A DNA stretch of 64,000 nucleotides from Marinomonas aquimarina. Lineage in GTDB: Bacteria; Pseudomonadota; Gammaproteobacteria; Pseudomonadales; Marinomonadaceae. The stretch spans positions 1-64,000 of the forward strand of contig NZ_FLOC01000012.1 in assembly GCF_900089755.1 (NCBI RefSeq), given 5' to 3'. This document shows positions 1 to 9,714 of this stretch, one piece after another. The notes under the pieces were generated by a model that saw only the letters and a program-made list of their open reading frames with translations, did no database searches and was not told the DNA's origin. Both the position numbers and the translations under genes were made by a program. Every line of letters begins with the position of its first letter. Position 1 is the stretch's first letter.

Positions 1-107
1 TAAAGTGCCCTAAAGAGCCGTTCGAGACTAGGACGTTGATAGGTTGGGTGTGTAAGCGTTGTGAGGCGTTGAGCTAACCAATACTAATTGCTCGTGAGGC
101 TTGACCA
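1..107 (+). rRNA. 23S ribosomal RNA, 3' end (partial)
   Basis: The first ~107 bases match the conserved end of bacterial 23S rRNA: the GACGTTGATAGG and GTGTGTAAGCG stretches, GAGCTAACC, TACTAATT and the closing GTGAGGCTTGACC are all visible. The 5' part lies outside the window. The exact 3' end is estimated by comparison with the E. coli end and may be off by a few bases. It is co-transcribed with the 5S gene that follows after a 238-base spacer. Confidence 0.95.
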
Positions 108-345
108 TATAACACCAAAGTGGTTTTACTGAAGTTGTTCCAGACAACTTCCAGTACTTCCTCCATCCATGGAGGTCGTGCTAAAGCTAGATTAAGAAGA
201 AAACTTAATCGAACTACAAAGAATTTACGATACAAACCAACGGTTTGACCTTGGTTATCGACTATTTCAAAGTCTAATTGTTAAAGACTCAAGTTTACGA
301 ACTTGCGTGTTTTGATCACAACATCAGAACGAACGCAAACCCGTT

Positions 346-463
346 TGCTTGACGATCATAGAGGCGTTGAACCACCTGATCCCATCCCGAACTCAGAAGT
401 GAAAAGCGCCATCGCCGATGGTAGTGTGGGAGATCCCATGTGAGAGTAGGTCGTCGTCAAGCT
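346..463 (+). rRNA. rrf: 5S ribosomal RNA
   Basis: The segment has the 5S core CCGAACTCAGAAGTGAAA, GCCGATGGTAGTGTGGG and GAGAGTAGGTCG. Complementary ends (GCTTGACGA near 347 and TCGTCAAGC near 454) form the terminal helix. Its length of about 118 bases is normal. It is the last gene of the rRNA operon and is followed at once by a rho-independent terminator. Confidence 0.95.
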
Positions 464-471
464 TTTAATTA

Positions 472-508
472 AGAAGCCCTGATAGCTAACGCTGTCAGGG
501 CTTTTTTA
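472..508 (+). terminator. rRNA operon terminator
   Basis: An inverted repeat AGCCCTGA ... TCAGGGCT is followed by a run of T, 10 bases after the 5S gene. It is a typical intrinsic terminator closing the rRNA operon. Confidence 0.9.
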
Positions 509-534
509 CGTTTGGGACATAGGAAAGGTCATCT

Positions 535-745
535 GGCCCGCCAGAACAGAACCCTTCCCGCGGGAATCGCGGTCCTACAATGCGGTGTTGGCTTTGTAGG
601 ACTTCGCTGTGCGAAGGAAATTACCCATGATAAAGCCTTTGCTCCCCGAACGGAGTCGGGTCGTACGAGCGGGTTGTACCCCGCGATCAAAGCAATCCCG
701 TACCCGGACGGAGCCGGGTCGTACGAGCTGTCTCCTGACAGCGAT
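535..745. repeat. REP-like palindromic intergenic repeats
   Basis: The space between the rRNA terminator and the isomerase gene holds short palindromic units rather than a gene. CGGAGTCGGGTCGTACGAGC near 650-670 recurs nearly unchanged (CGGAGCCGGGTCGTACGAGC) near 710-730. Before them lies a CGCGGGAATCGCGGTCCTACAA palindrome-rich unit. Similar TACGAGCCG motifs recur in the repeats at 50.9-51.4 kb. The ORFs that cross this stretch on either strand have no recognisable protein features. Confidence 0.6.
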
Positions 746-802
746 TTAGGTTTGTATTTCATCCCAACCTTCTCCTTAAAAAGGGGGAAGGAACACGCGA
801 TA

Positions 803-1981
803 TCACAAACTCATCATATCCAGTACATCCCAGCAAGCGCCTAAGGTGTGGTAATCCACTTTACCCATTGGGGATTTTTCATCGGTGATTTTGCTACCAT
901 CGCGGGCGACAAGTCGGTACCAGGCACCGTGTTGGTGATCAATTAAATGGTCCCAGCTGTATTGCCAAAGTTTGTTGTACCAGTTTAAGTAAGCATCGTC
1001 CTCTGTCGCCTTGAATAAGCGATAGGCCGCCGCGATGGCTTCTGCCTGTACCCAGAAGTATTTCTGCGCATCGGCGAACGCGCCTGTTTTTGGTGTAAAG
1101 CCATAGACTAAACCGCCGAACTCTTGATCCCAGCCTTTGGCAATTGCTTGATCAAATAATGATTTAGCACGTTCCACGTACCAAGGTTCAGGGCTGAGTT
1201 GATGGAGTTGAAGCAGTAACTTCGTCCACTCGACCTGGTGGCCTGGTTGAAAGCCCCAAGGTTTGAACAAATCATCTGGCTTATCAATATTGTAGTGCCA
1301 ATCCGGCTGCCAATTTTCATCGTAATGCTCCCAAATCAAACCGCCAGCGAGGTCGCAGAGTTCGCCTGAAAAGCGTTTCGCTAGCTGTTTTGCGCGTTTC
1401 AGAAAGCGTTCATCCGCGGTAGCTCGATAAGCGGCAATAAAGGCTTCGCAAAGATGCATATTGGCATTTTGGCCGCGATAGGCATCCAAGGTTTTCAGGT
1501 CTCCTGAGCGCTCGTCTGCGTAAGCTTGGTACGTGTCTTGATAGAAGTGTTTTTCTAGCCAATGAAAGTGCTTAAGGAGCTTCTCTTTAGCGTCGCAGAT
1601 CCCCGCTAAGTGTGCGTGAGCATAGGCGAGTACAACAAAAGCTTGCCCATAGGCCATGGCCGTTTTATCAATGCTCTCACCTAACTGCCAGGCATAGTGT
1701 TCGGTGTGACTTAAATAATGTTGCTTTTCTAAGTGTTTTAAACCATGTCTTGCCCAGTCAGCGTAATGCTCACCATAGCCACGACGATAGGCTTCGGCGT
1801 AGTTAAAGATAAAGCGAGTAGAGGAAACTAGGTGCCTCGACTGATGATCAAAGACGCGGCCATCGTCTAAGAAATTCTGAAAAAAGCCACCCTGATCGTC
1901 CAGCACAACCGGTTCGTAGAAGTTCAGAATATCGCGTGTGTGTTGCTGCAGAAAAGACGCTTTGAGAAAGTTACGCGGCAT
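803..1981 (-). CDS. AGE-family sugar isomerase (mannose isomerase / N-acylglucosamine 2-epimerase-like)
   Basis: This 392-residue protein has the (alpha/alpha)6-barrel pattern of the N-acylglucosamine 2-epimerase superfamily. Aromatic and His-rich helices repeat through its length, with PWGFQPGHQVEW in the middle and KVDYHTLGACWDVL near the C-terminus; His in these motifs are catalytic in YihS and mannose isomerases. The likely reaction is cytoplasmic aldose-ketose isomerisation such as mannose to fructose, but the substrate cannot be read from sequence. The start at 1981 is chosen because AAGGAG lies 7 bases upstream; a longer reading frame to 2053 adds 24 hydrophobic residues without a ribosome site. 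It stands alone, with no sugar operon beside it. Confidence 0.85.
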   Translation of the reverse strand: MPRNFLKASFLQQHTRDILNFYEPVVLDDQGGFFQNFLDDGRVFDHQSRHLVSSTRFIFNYAEAYRRGYGEHYADWARHGLKHLEKQHYLSHTEHYAWQLGESIDKTAMAYGQAFVVLAYAHAHLAGICDAKEKLLKHFHWLEKHFYQDTYQAYADERSGDLKTLDAYRGQNANMHLCEAFIAAYRATADERFLKRAKQLAKRFSGELCDLAGGLIWEHYDENWQPDWHYNIDKPDDLFKPWGFQPGHQVEWTKLLLQLHQLSPEPWYVERAKSLFDQAIAKGWDQEFGGLVYGFTPKTGAFADAQKYFWVQAEAIAAAYRLFKATEDDAYLNWYNKLWQYSWDHLIDHQHGAWYRLVARDGSKITDEKSPMGKVDYHTLGACWDVLDMMSL

Positions 1982-2134
1982 ATGGGCTCCTTGCTCAATA
2001 AACATAATATGCACAGTAAGGAATAACAGATAATTACGTATCTTAACTGTCATATAAACAGCAGGCTGATAGAGTAGCGCAGTGCCAAGCAGGGTAGAAT
2101 AGGCACCAAACCATGCGAACTTGCAGAGCTTTAT

Positions 2135-5100
2135 ATGAACTGGCTAGATACGTTATTTGTCACCAATGTTGATCCATCTCGTCTTGTGATTGGGCAGTAT
2201 GACCCCCTATTAGTGGTGCTGTCTATTATCGTCGCAAGCAGTGCATCTTTCTTCGCGTTACGTCTTGCGGAAACTGCGCGCCACATTGTGATTTCTAAAT
2301 ATCGCCACATTGCCACCGTTACAGGTTCTAGTATTCTAGCGGGCGGTATTTGGAGTATGCACTTTGTCGGCATGCTTGCGTTTGATATGCCTTATCATCA
2401 CAGCTATGACATAGGGCTCACCGTGCTGTCACTGGTGCCTGCCATCATTGCTAGTAATATCGTCCTACGTTCACTGATATACGTCCAAGAGAAAGATACG
2501 CTGTCACTTGGTCTGACCGTTAGAAATGGCATCATTGTTGGGGCTGGTATTGGCGGCATGCATTACATCGGTATGGCTGCGATGGAGATGCCACTCACCC
2601 TGAAGTACAACCCTTATATATTTGTGTTGTCGATTTTTGTGGCGGTGATTCTGGCATGTGTTGCGTTATTGGCACGCCGAGCCATGAAGTTATCTTTTCC
2701 GACTATGCCTACCATCCGTATCAAACTGATTATTGCAAGCATCATGGGCTTAGCCATTTCAGGGATGCACTATACAGGTATGTCGGCCGCCTACTTTATT
2801 GCAGAGGCCCCCTCTATCACGCAGCCCGTTCTCCAGCATAATAATTATTTGTTGGGCTACTCCGTTTCGATTTTTGCGTTTCTGGTATTTATCTTAGCCG
2901 TAAACGTGAGCTCTCAGCTGCGTTATCGCCAGCTATTGATGGAAAAAACCGCGAGTGAAGCGCGTACTCAAGCAATATTAGACACCGCAACGGACGCGGT
3001 CATCACCATTAATGCCAAAGGTGAAATTGAAGGCTTTAATGCTGCGGCACAAGCGATTTTTGGTTGGCAAGAGCCAGAAATTACTGGGCAGTCCGTCGCC
3101 GCCTTATTTCCGGATCAAGATGACGATGACTATGACGGCTTTCTAGTCGAGTATTTTGAGAAGCCACAGCACAGTATTGTGGGTCTCAATCGTGAACTGA
3201 TGGCACGCTGTAAAAGCGGTCGCACTTTTCCCATCGAGCTTGGCATTGGTCGAATTAACCTACCAAACGGTGACTTACTGTACGTGGGCTTTGCATCGGA
3301 TATCTCTGAACGCAAAGAAATGGAAGAGCGCATATCCAAGAGTGAAGAGCGCTTAAGTTCCCTGATTCGCAATATTCCTGGGGTGTCATTTCGTTGTTTG
3401 CTTGATGACAACTGGACGCCACTGTTTTTGTCGGAAGCGATTGAGAAACTAAATGGCTATCCAGCGGAAGAGTATTTAGAGGGACGCCTAAGTTTTGGCT
3501 CTTGGCTACATCCTGAAGATCAAGAACGGGTGATCGCATTCTTTGAAGAAGCCATTGGGAAACAAGATAAATATGAACTCGAATACCGTGTGACCCATAA
3601 GAATGGCCAAATTATTTGGGTACTGGAAAGCGGTACCATTGTTTACGATGCGCAAGGCAACGCCAAATGGCTTGATGGCGTTATGCTTGATATCACTGCA
3701 CGCAAAAACATGGAAGAGGAGTTGCGTGACGCCAAGTCTAAGGCAGAATATGCCGCCGAAGCCAAAGCCTCTTTCTTAGCCAATATGAGCCATGAAATCC
3801 GCACGCCGATGAATTCGATTATTGGTTTTAGCAGTATTTTATTGGATGCCTCGTTACCAGCGGACACGCGTCGTCACCTGCAGACCATCAACCAATCAGC
3901 GCAATCCTTATTGCACTTGCTGAACGATATTCTCGACAGTGCCAAATTGGATAAAAACAAGCTGGATTTAGAGTTGGTACCTTTCCGTCTCAACAGCTGT
4001 GTGGACACCGTTATTTCTACCCTATGGCTGCAAGCGAAGAATAAAGGCTTATCTTTGGAGTTTGAGATCAGCGATGAATTGCCAAACGTGGTCAATGGCG
4101 CAGAAGATCGCATTCGCCAAATCCTGATGAATTTGGTCGGCAACGGCATTAAGTTTACCGAGCAGGGGAGCGTTTCCTTACAGGTACTGCCGATCTCTGA
4201 GCGCCCCGATTGGGTGCGCTTTAAAGTGCAAGATAGCGGCATTGGTATTGCTGAAGATCGCATTAACAGCATTTTTGAGGCCTTTACGCAGGCGGATGCC
4301 TCAATGAGCCGACGCTTTGGTGGTACTGGGCTAGGAACGACGATTTCCAAGCAGTTGGTTGAGCTGATGGGAGGTGAGATTTATCTCGAAAGCCAACTGG
4401 GTGAGGGCAGCTGCTTCTACTTTGATATTCCTCTACCGGCCTCGGACGCTGAGTTAGTTATCGACACGCAGCAGATGTTAAAGCTGCCGCCACTTAGAAT
4501 CTTAGTGGCGGACGATATTGAAGAAAATCTGACCTTGCTACAGATCCTGTTGGGTAAACAAGGACACACCATATTATTGGCCAATGATGGTGTGGAAGCT
4601 GTTGAGCAATTTAAGACGTTGTATCCAGACGTCGTTCTGATGGACATTCAAATGCCAAGATTGGATGGCCTCGGTGCATGCCAAGCCATTCGTGAGTATG
4701 AGCAGAGTAGCGGGTTACAGACAACTCCCGTCATCGCGTTGACCGCCAGTGTCTTGCTAGAGGACCGTTTGCAGGCGCAAGAAGCCGGTATGAGTGGTTT
4801 TGCTAACAAACCCGTCGATCTCCCAGCCTTAAGCCAAGAAATCGCTCGCGTGTTAGAGCTAGAAGCGGAAGTGCTGACTCAGAGTACGCCTAGCTACGCC
4901 AGTGAGGGTCATACCCTGTCGGTCGTAAATTTGCAAAAAGGACTAGAGCTGTGGGGCGATTATGCTGTGTATGCTTCGGAATTGGTGAAGTTCTATCACA
5001 AGCACCAAGCCCTGGTGGCGACTCTACAGAACTATTTGAATGATCAAGCGCTGGACCTATTAAGCGAGCGAGCTCACGCTCTCAAAGGCTTGACCGGGAA

Positions 5101-5500
5101 TTTAGCTCTAGCCCCTCTATATCAGCATTTTATCACCCTAGAAAAAGCCTGTGATGGCCAACGCCTAGACGATATTGAAGCAACCTTAAAGCATATCGAG
5201 ACGGTATGGCTCGAATTAGAGACGGATATCCAAGCTTTAGAATCTGATTTACAAGCGGTCTCTGACGAGCAAGACGAAGCCGGTAAACTGAGCGATCAGA
5301 GGTTAATTGAATTATTAACTGAGTGGCTGGGCATCACCGATTCTGGCGAGCTAGATGATGAGCTATCGCAGCAAATAGTGAATGGTGCGCGCAGTGATAT
5401 CGCTCCTCTTGTCTATCAAGCGACGCAAGCGATCGATGAATTTGAATTCAAGGATGCGGTGGCACTTATTAAGCAGGCGCGTACCGCCCTCCATCAGTAA
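2135..5500 (+). CDS. MHYT-PAS-PAS hybrid histidine kinase with REC and Hpt domains
   Basis: This 1121-residue sensor kinase has a complete phosphorelay. Residues ~20-260 form a seven-helix MHYT membrane sensor with three signature repeats (MHFVGM at 75, MHYIGM at 142, MHYTGM at 211), thought to bind a metal and sense gases. Two PAS domains follow (~275-395 and 405-525), each ending in a DI(S/T)xRK linker. The HisKA box is NMSHEIRTPMN with His553. The ATPase domain has N, DSGIGI and GGTGLG boxes (~655-765). A receiver domain has Asp837, and the C-terminal Hpt domain has HALKG with His981. It is 11 bases upstream of an HD-GYP response regulator, its probable partner. The upstream ribosome site is weak. 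Confidence 0.93.
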   Translation: MNWLDTLFVTNVDPSRLVIGQYDPLLVVLSIIVASSASFFALRLAETARHIVISKYRHIATVTGSSILAGGIWSMHFVGMLAFDMPYHHSYDIGLTVLSLVPAIIASNIVLRSLIYVQEKDTLSLGLTVRNGIIVGAGIGGMHYIGMAAMEMPLTLKYNPYIFVLSIFVAVILACVALLARRAMKLSFPTMPTIRIKLIIASIMGLAISGMHYTGMSAAYFIAEAPSITQPVLQHNNYLLGYSVSIFAFLVFILAVNVSSQLRYRQLLMEKTASEARTQAILDTATDAVITINAKGEIEGFNAAAQAIFGWQEPEITGQSVAALFPDQDDDDYDGFLVEYFEKPQHSIVGLNRELMARCKSGRTFPIELGIGRINLPNGDLLYVGFASDISERKEMEERISKSEERLSSLIRNIPGVSFRCLLDDNWTPLFLSEAIEKLNGYPAEEYLEGRLSFGSWLHPEDQERVIAFFEEAIGKQDKYELEYRVTHKNGQIIWVLESGTIVYDAQGNAKWLDGVMLDITARKNMEEELRDAKSKAEYAAEAKASFLANMSHEIRTPMNSIIGFSSILLDASLPADTRRHLQTINQSAQSLLHLLNDILDSAKLDKNKLDLELVPFRLNSCVDTVISTLWLQAKNKGLSLEFEISDELPNVVNGAEDRIRQILMNLVGNGIKFTEQGSVSLQVLPISERPDWVRFKVQDSGIGIAEDRINSIFEAFTQADASMSRRFGGTGLGTTISKQLVELMGGEIYLESQLGEGSCFYFDIPLPASDAELVIDTQQMLKLPPLRILVADDIEENLTLLQILLGKQGHTILLANDGVEAVEQFKTLYPDVVLMDIQMPRLDGLGACQAIREYEQSSGLQTTPVIALTASVLLEDRLQAQEAGMSGFANKPVDLPALSQEIARVLELEAEVLTQSTPSYASEGHTLSVVNLQKGLELWGDYAVYASELVKFYHKHQALVATLQNYLNDQALDLLSERAHALKGLTGNLALAPLYQHFITLEKACDGQRLDDIEATLKHIETVWLELETDIQALESDLQAVSDEQDEAGKLSDQRLIELLTEWLGITDSGELDDELSQQIVNGARSDIAPLVYQATQAIDEFEFKDAVALIKQARTALHQ

Positions 5501-5511
5501 AGGAAGAAACT

Positions 5512-6537
5512 ATGTCATTACTAACAAAAGCGCTTCCTCGCATCCTGATTGTGGACGATGAGCCAGCTAATCTAAAAGTGTTGCGTCAGGTGCTACAAGA
5601 CAGCTACCGTTTGTCGTTTGCTCGCTCGGGGGCAGATGCCTTGGCGTTACTTGAAAAAGAGCACATTGACCTGATTTTGCTGGATATTATGATGCCAGAC
5701 ATGACCGGCTTTGAAGTGTGTGAACAGATTAAAGCACGCCCTCATACGGCGCGTATTCCGGTGATTTTCGTTACCGCCCTAAAAGATACCATCGACGAAG
5801 AAACCGGCTTTAACCTCGGGGCAGTGGATTACATCACCAAGCCTATCGTACCGGTTATTGTTAGGGCGCGAGTGAAGACTCACTTATCTCTGGTGCAGGC
5901 TGATGTGCTAAAAGAAACGCAGGTAGATTTGATTCAGCGTTTAGGTCGCGCAGCTGAGTACAAAGACAATGAAACCGGCATGCATGTGCAGCGTATGAGC
6001 CATTATTCCTATGTGCTAGCACTCGCGGCAGGCATTGACGAAGAAGCGGCTAATGAGCTGCTCTTGGCCGCGCAAATGCATGATCTTGGTAAAATTGCCA
6101 TTCCGGATAACATTTTGCTGAAGCCTGGCCGACTGGATGAAGGTGAGTTCCAACAAATGAAAGCCCATGCTCAAATTGGCGCTGATATTTTATCGAACCC
6201 GCAGTCTCAACTGGTCGCTTTGGCTCACTCGATTGCTATTACCCACCATGAAAAGTGGGATGGCAGTGGCTATCCGAAAGGATTAAAGGGCGAAGAAATC
6301 CCGTTAGAGGGACGCATTGCTGCGGTCGCGGATGTATTTGACGCCTTGACCAGCGAGCGCCCTTACAAAGCTGCTTGGTCAGTAGAAGAGGCTGTCCATC
6401 TTTTGGAAGAGGAAGCTGGCAAGCACTTTGATCCCGAGCTGGTGCGTTTATTTAAGCAGGAACTGCCGAAAATAATCGATTTTAAGAATCAATTTGCAGA
6501 GCAAAATTTTTATATCTCGTCTGCCTCAAACCAATAA
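5512..6537 (+). CDS. Response regulator with HD-GYP domain (c-di-GMP phosphodiesterase, RpfG type)
   Basis: This 341-residue protein has an N-terminal receiver domain (acidic DD at 15-16, phospho-acceptor Asp58, Lys110) and an HD-GYP domain with HD at 190-191, HDLGKIAIPD, and HHEKWDGSGYP at 245-255. HD-GYP enzymes hydrolyse cyclic di-GMP, so the protein probably turns signals received by the upstream hybrid kinase into lower c-di-GMP. An AAAGGAAG ribosome site precedes the ATG, and the 11-base gap indicates one operon with the kinase. Confidence 0.93.
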   Translation: MSLLTKALPRILIVDDEPANLKVLRQVLQDSYRLSFARSGADALALLEKEHIDLILLDIMMPDMTGFEVCEQIKARPHTARIPVIFVTALKDTIDEETGFNLGAVDYITKPIVPVIVRARVKTHLSLVQADVLKETQVDLIQRLGRAAEYKDNETGMHVQRMSHYSYVLALAAGIDEEAANELLLAAQMHDLGKIAIPDNILLKPGRLDEGEFQQMKAHAQIGADILSNPQSQLVALAHSIAITHHEKWDGSGYPKGLKGEEIPLEGRIAAVADVFDALTSERPYKAAWSVEEAVHLLEEEAGKHFDPELVRLFKQELPKIIDFKNQFAEQNFYISSASNQ

Positions 6538-6688
6538 TTCTCATATTGGCCAATGAGTTATCCCTAGGAGTTGCTTACTAAACGCTACACTTAGCTGCGT
6601 TTTCTTACAGACTCATACACAATCATCGTACGTCGCTGTACTTAAGCAGAATATGATGTAAGGGGAAGAAAACAGATAAGGTTATCCT

Positions 6689-7006
6689 ATGGGCAAAGTT
6701 TTATTAACTGTGCTGCTGCTGGGATTATTCGGCTGTACAGATAAAAAACAAGCCACAACGGACGTGCAAAATGGTAATGAGCTGTATTCCATGTATTGCG
6801 CCAGCTGCCACAAAGAGAGTGGTAATGGCCAATTTCTAGCAGGCATACCGCGCAATCGAGATACGCAGTATAGCGTCAATGAGGTTTCTGATTTGATTCG
6901 AGTTGGGCACCAAGATAAGCCCAGCATGCCCACCTTTTCACAGCTAACGCCAGCACAAGCCTATGCCATTGCCGCCTACCTAAAGTACAAGCTCGGTTCA
7001 GAATAA
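6689..7006 (+). CDS. Small lipoprotein cytochrome c
   Basis: This 105-residue protein has a lipoprotein signal (lipobox LFGC, Cys16) and one haem-binding CASCH motif at ~38-42. Its predicted distal ligand Met is in the KPSMPTF segment, followed by a C-terminal helix (AYAIAAYLKYKL) typical of class I cytochromes c. It is therefore a membrane-anchored periplasmic electron carrier. No partner oxidase is adjacent. It is convergent with the porin gene downstream, and a hairpin follows it. Confidence 0.88.
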   Translation: MGKVLLTVLLLGLFGCTDKKQATTDVQNGNELYSMYCASCHKESGNGQFLAGIPRNRDTQYSVNEVSDLIRVGHQDKPSMPTFSQLTPAQAYAIAAYLKYKLGSE

Positions 7007-7018
7007 GTTTGTCAAAGC

Positions 7019-7048
7019 AACAGCCATAGCGGTATTGGTATGGCTGTT
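7019..7048. terminator. Hairpin between convergent genes
   Basis: AACAGCCATA and TATGGCTGTT pair across a 10-base loop. It sits between the cytochrome c gene and the convergent porin gene and could serve both. The T-run is short, so strength is uncertain. Confidence 0.6.
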
Positions 7049-7069
7049 GTTATACGAGACAGCCGCTGC

Positions 7070-8299
7070 TTAGAAGTTGATATTCCAAGAAATACCCACA
7101 ATGTTCTGGTCCATGGTGAGGTTCGCTTCACCGCCACCGAACGCTTGTGGAATCGATTGATTACCGTACACAGTATTTTCTAAAGCATGGGTATAGGAAG
7201 CTGTCAGGCTATGAAGATCACTAATGTGCCAGGTGCCACCGATGCTGACATGATCTTCGATCACCCCAGGGGCCAGAATATTGAAGAAGGTTTGGCTCGC
7301 CGGAATTGGTTGCTTGGCATGGCTGTAGCCAGCGCGCAAGGTGAGCTGAGGTGATGCCTCAAAGATGATGCCAAGCTTATAAACGTCCATATCCTGCCAG
7401 CCGAATCCTGCGCCGTCATCACTGCCTAGCGACATCGCCAGTGGGTTATTAATTGAACGAATGGCGCTGTAGTCGATATGTTCCCAGTCCCCCGCCAACG
7501 TCCACGCAGGGTCCACTTGCCAGGCAAAGCCTAAGCCATAGCTTTCCGGTACTTCAAAGCCACCGCGCTCAGCAAACAGACCACGATATTGAGTGAAATC
7601 TTCGGTATCGATCTTGGAAGACCAAGTGGCGCCTAGTGTGAGCGTTTCAGAAACCTGTCCTTGCCAGCCAAAACGTACGCCCCAGCCAGTCGCATTATCG
7701 TAATCATTATTGCTCACGGCATCCGGCTCTTGGCTCATTTGCGCAAAGTTTTGAATGCCTTCTGCTTTAAAGCGTTGATACAAATGCGTGATACCAAAGC
7801 CAACGCTGTGCTTCGGTGTTACTTGGTAGGCAACAGAGCCGGTAATAAACAGCTGATTGAGGTCGACCCCAGCATTGCCAGAGGCCCCCACTGATGCAAA
7901 TGGGTTGTTGCGGTAATTAGTATTCATACCACCGTTAGCATAGACCGCTACGCCGTAGGCAATCTTAGGTGAGTAAGCACGTGAAAATCCCGCTTGAGGG
8001 ATCCAAAAAGCCTGGTCTTCATTGCCATCATAGTCGCCGTCCATGCCGTAACCATTGCCTTCGATGGTCGAGCTACGCTCTGGTTTAAACCAGCTGCTGC
8101 CCAGTGTTAGCTGATCGCCAACTTTAATCAAAGACGCAGGATTGCTTGCTGATTGGACACTGTCATGGGCTAGGGCAATGCTGACGCCGGCCATGCCTTG
8201 GGCTTGAATACTGGTGCCGTGAATAAAGTAACCATTGGTGGCGTGTGCTGTGAATGGGACTGCAGCGAGAGCAAGTACGAGAGGCTTTGGCAAAGTCAT
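7070..8299 (-). CDS. OmpP1/FadL-family outer-membrane transport protein
   Basis: This 409-residue protein begins with a signal peptide ending near THA-TNGYF. The mature N-terminus has the family hallmark FxxxGxxxxxxGxAGxSxA (NGYFIHGTSIQAQGMAGVS), which forms the hatch of FadL porins. The rest has alternating beta-strand character with aromatic girdles and a C-terminal strand ending in Phe (ISWNINF), as expected for outer-membrane insertion. The role is probably uptake of long-chain fatty acids or other hydrophobic compounds. It is monocistronic and divergent from the LysR gene at 8665. Confidence 0.9.
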   Translation of the reverse strand: MTLPKPLVLALAAVPFTAHATNGYFIHGTSIQAQGMAGVSIALAHDSVQSASNPASLIKVGDQLTLGSSWFKPERSSTIEGNGYGMDGDYDGNEDQAFWIPQAGFSRAYSPKIAYGVAVYANGGMNTNYRNNPFASVGASGNAGVDLNQLFITGSVAYQVTPKHSVGFGITHLYQRFKAEGIQNFAQMSQEPDAVSNNDYDNATGWGVRFGWQGQVSETLTLGATWSSKIDTEDFTQYRGLFAERGGFEVPESYGLGFAWQVDPAWTLAGDWEHIDYSAIRSINNPLAMSLGSDDGAGFGWQDMDVYKLGIIFEASPQLTLRAGYSHAKQPIPASQTFFNILAPGVIEDHVSIGGTWHISDLHSLTASYTHALENTVYGNQSIPQAFGGGEANLTMDQNIVGISWNINF

Positions 8300-8664
8300 G
8301 TTGATCTCAATCTCAAAAAAGGAAAGGTAAAATTAGATAAAACAATATTAGCATTATTAGATATAAGAGATAAGGAAAAAATGGGTATTTGGTTATATTG
8401 AGTTTAGAGCCGGATGATTAAACAAGCTAGGCAGCGATTGCTCAGGATCAAAGGAAGGGTGCTACAGTTATAGTAGAGGGTATGGGGATTGAATATTTTT
8501 CTCTAAGACGTCGTGACATTTCACGAACTCGCGGGTAATTACTTGAATTATATATATTTTAAGGCGCATATTAGTTAATCTCATGCCCTTGTCCTTGATT
8601 TGTGGGGCTTGCTATCTCACAAACCTCTCTGTCCTGTTTGAGCAAAGAATCGAAGGAATGTCTT
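8300..8664. other. Divergent intergenic region, no gene seen
   Basis: These 365 bases separate the FadL-type gene (leftward) from a LysR gene (rightward). It is AT-rich from 8330 to 8400 and must hold both promoters. I see no convincing small gene, tRNA or perfect operator palindrome. Short frames that cross it lack ribosome sites. Confidence 0.6.
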
Positions 8665-9648
8665 ATGGCAAACCACATTGAACCCGATCAGATTCTCGTC
8701 AAAATGCCGTCTTTACGAGCGGTGAAGTCGTTTGTTGCCGCGGCAAAATATCAAAACTTCACGCGCGCGGCGGAGTCTCTATGTGTCACACAAGCCGCGA
8801 TTAGCCGCCAAATACGTGAGCTTGAAGCGTCTCTTGGTGTGGATCTCTTTGTTCGATCTGGCAGGACGGTTGAACTCACAGAAGCAGGGACCATGTTTTA
8901 CGATGCGGCTTACTTGTCCTTTGTTAACATTGCCCAAGCGGCGCAGCGGATTCAGAACAATCAGCAAGTAAAGCAAGAGTTGAGTGTCTGTTGTTCGCCG
9001 GCCTTTTCTTCCTTCTGGTTGTCCTTGCATCTAGGCCAGTATTTACAAGATAACCCGGATGTTCATGTCAGCGTGATCTCCACCAGTAACCTGCTCAGTG
9101 CCAGTTCAGGCGACCCCGGTGTAACGCCTGATTTATTGATTAGTAAGATCAATGATCCAAGAGAAGGCTACCACTCAGTACCTCTCTTCCATGACATTGT
9201 TTATCCAGTTTGCAGTCCTGAGTATCTGCAAAAGCATCCAGAAATTGAGTCTCTGCAAGGGCTGCGTAATGCGGATTTGTTAAACCTCACCCCTTACGGC
9301 CGTTATCAGGTAGCGGAACATGTGGACTGGGAAGTCTGGTTACGCTCGTTGGGAATGGAAGTAGACCTCTCCAAACAAGCGCGAATTTTCAATGCTAACG
9401 ATTACAACATGTTGATTCAGCTGGCGATTTCTGGGCAAGGGGTCAGCCTGGGTTGGCATCATTTGGTTGAGCGCGCGATTGCTGAAGGCAAACTGGTTAG
9501 AGTGGGTAAAAAGCAAATTATTTACAAAGAAAAGTGCCACTATTTGACCTATCCAGACAAGTTGGAAAAGAACGAAGCCTTTGTTCATTTTCGTACTTGG
9601 TTGATGGAAAAGATCCAAGCAACACTCCCCGATGTTGCCATCAGCTAG
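8665..9648 (+). CDS. LysR-family transcriptional regulator (GcvA-like)
   Basis: This 327-residue protein has an N-terminal winged helix (MPSLRAVKSFVAAAKYQNFTRAAESLCVTQAAISRQIRELE, split here only for description) followed by a periplasmic-binding-like effector domain. The SLRAV...F and VTQAAISRQI pattern places it near GcvA-type activators. The start at 8665 is preferred because AAGGA lies 7 bases upstream; the frame extends 21 codons further without a ribosome site. It precedes the betaine transporter operon on the same strand and may regulate it or the catabolic genes. Confidence 0.88.
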   Translation: MANHIEPDQILVKMPSLRAVKSFVAAAKYQNFTRAAESLCVTQAAISRQIRELEASLGVDLFVRSGRTVELTEAGTMFYDAAYLSFVNIAQAAQRIQNNQQVKQELSVCCSPAFSSFWLSLHLGQYLQDNPDVHVSVISTSNLLSASSGDPGVTPDLLISKINDPREGYHSVPLFHDIVYPVCSPEYLQKHPEIESLQGLRNADLLNLTPYGRYQVAEHVDWEVWLRSLGMEVDLSKQARIFNANDYNMLIQLAISGQGVSLGWHHLVERAIAEGKLVRVGKKQIIYKEKCHYLTYPDKLEKNEAFVHFRTWLMEKIQATLPDVAIS

Positions 9649-9676
9649 TCTCTTTTAGAATCACAGTTACGTTTCC

Positions 9677-9714
9677 TAAAGCACCATGTAGTACCTTCTC
9701 CATGGTGCTTTTTG
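9677..9714 (+). terminator. Intrinsic terminator after LysR gene
   Basis: AAAGCACCATG pairs with CATGGTGCTTT across a short loop and is followed by T residues. It separates the LysR gene from the proVWX-type operon. Confidence 0.8.

Noticed and set aside
512..844. 110-residue frame after the rRNA operon
   Set aside because: It runs through palindromic repeats and the C-terminal end of the isomerase gene on the other strand; no ribosome site and no protein-like pattern.
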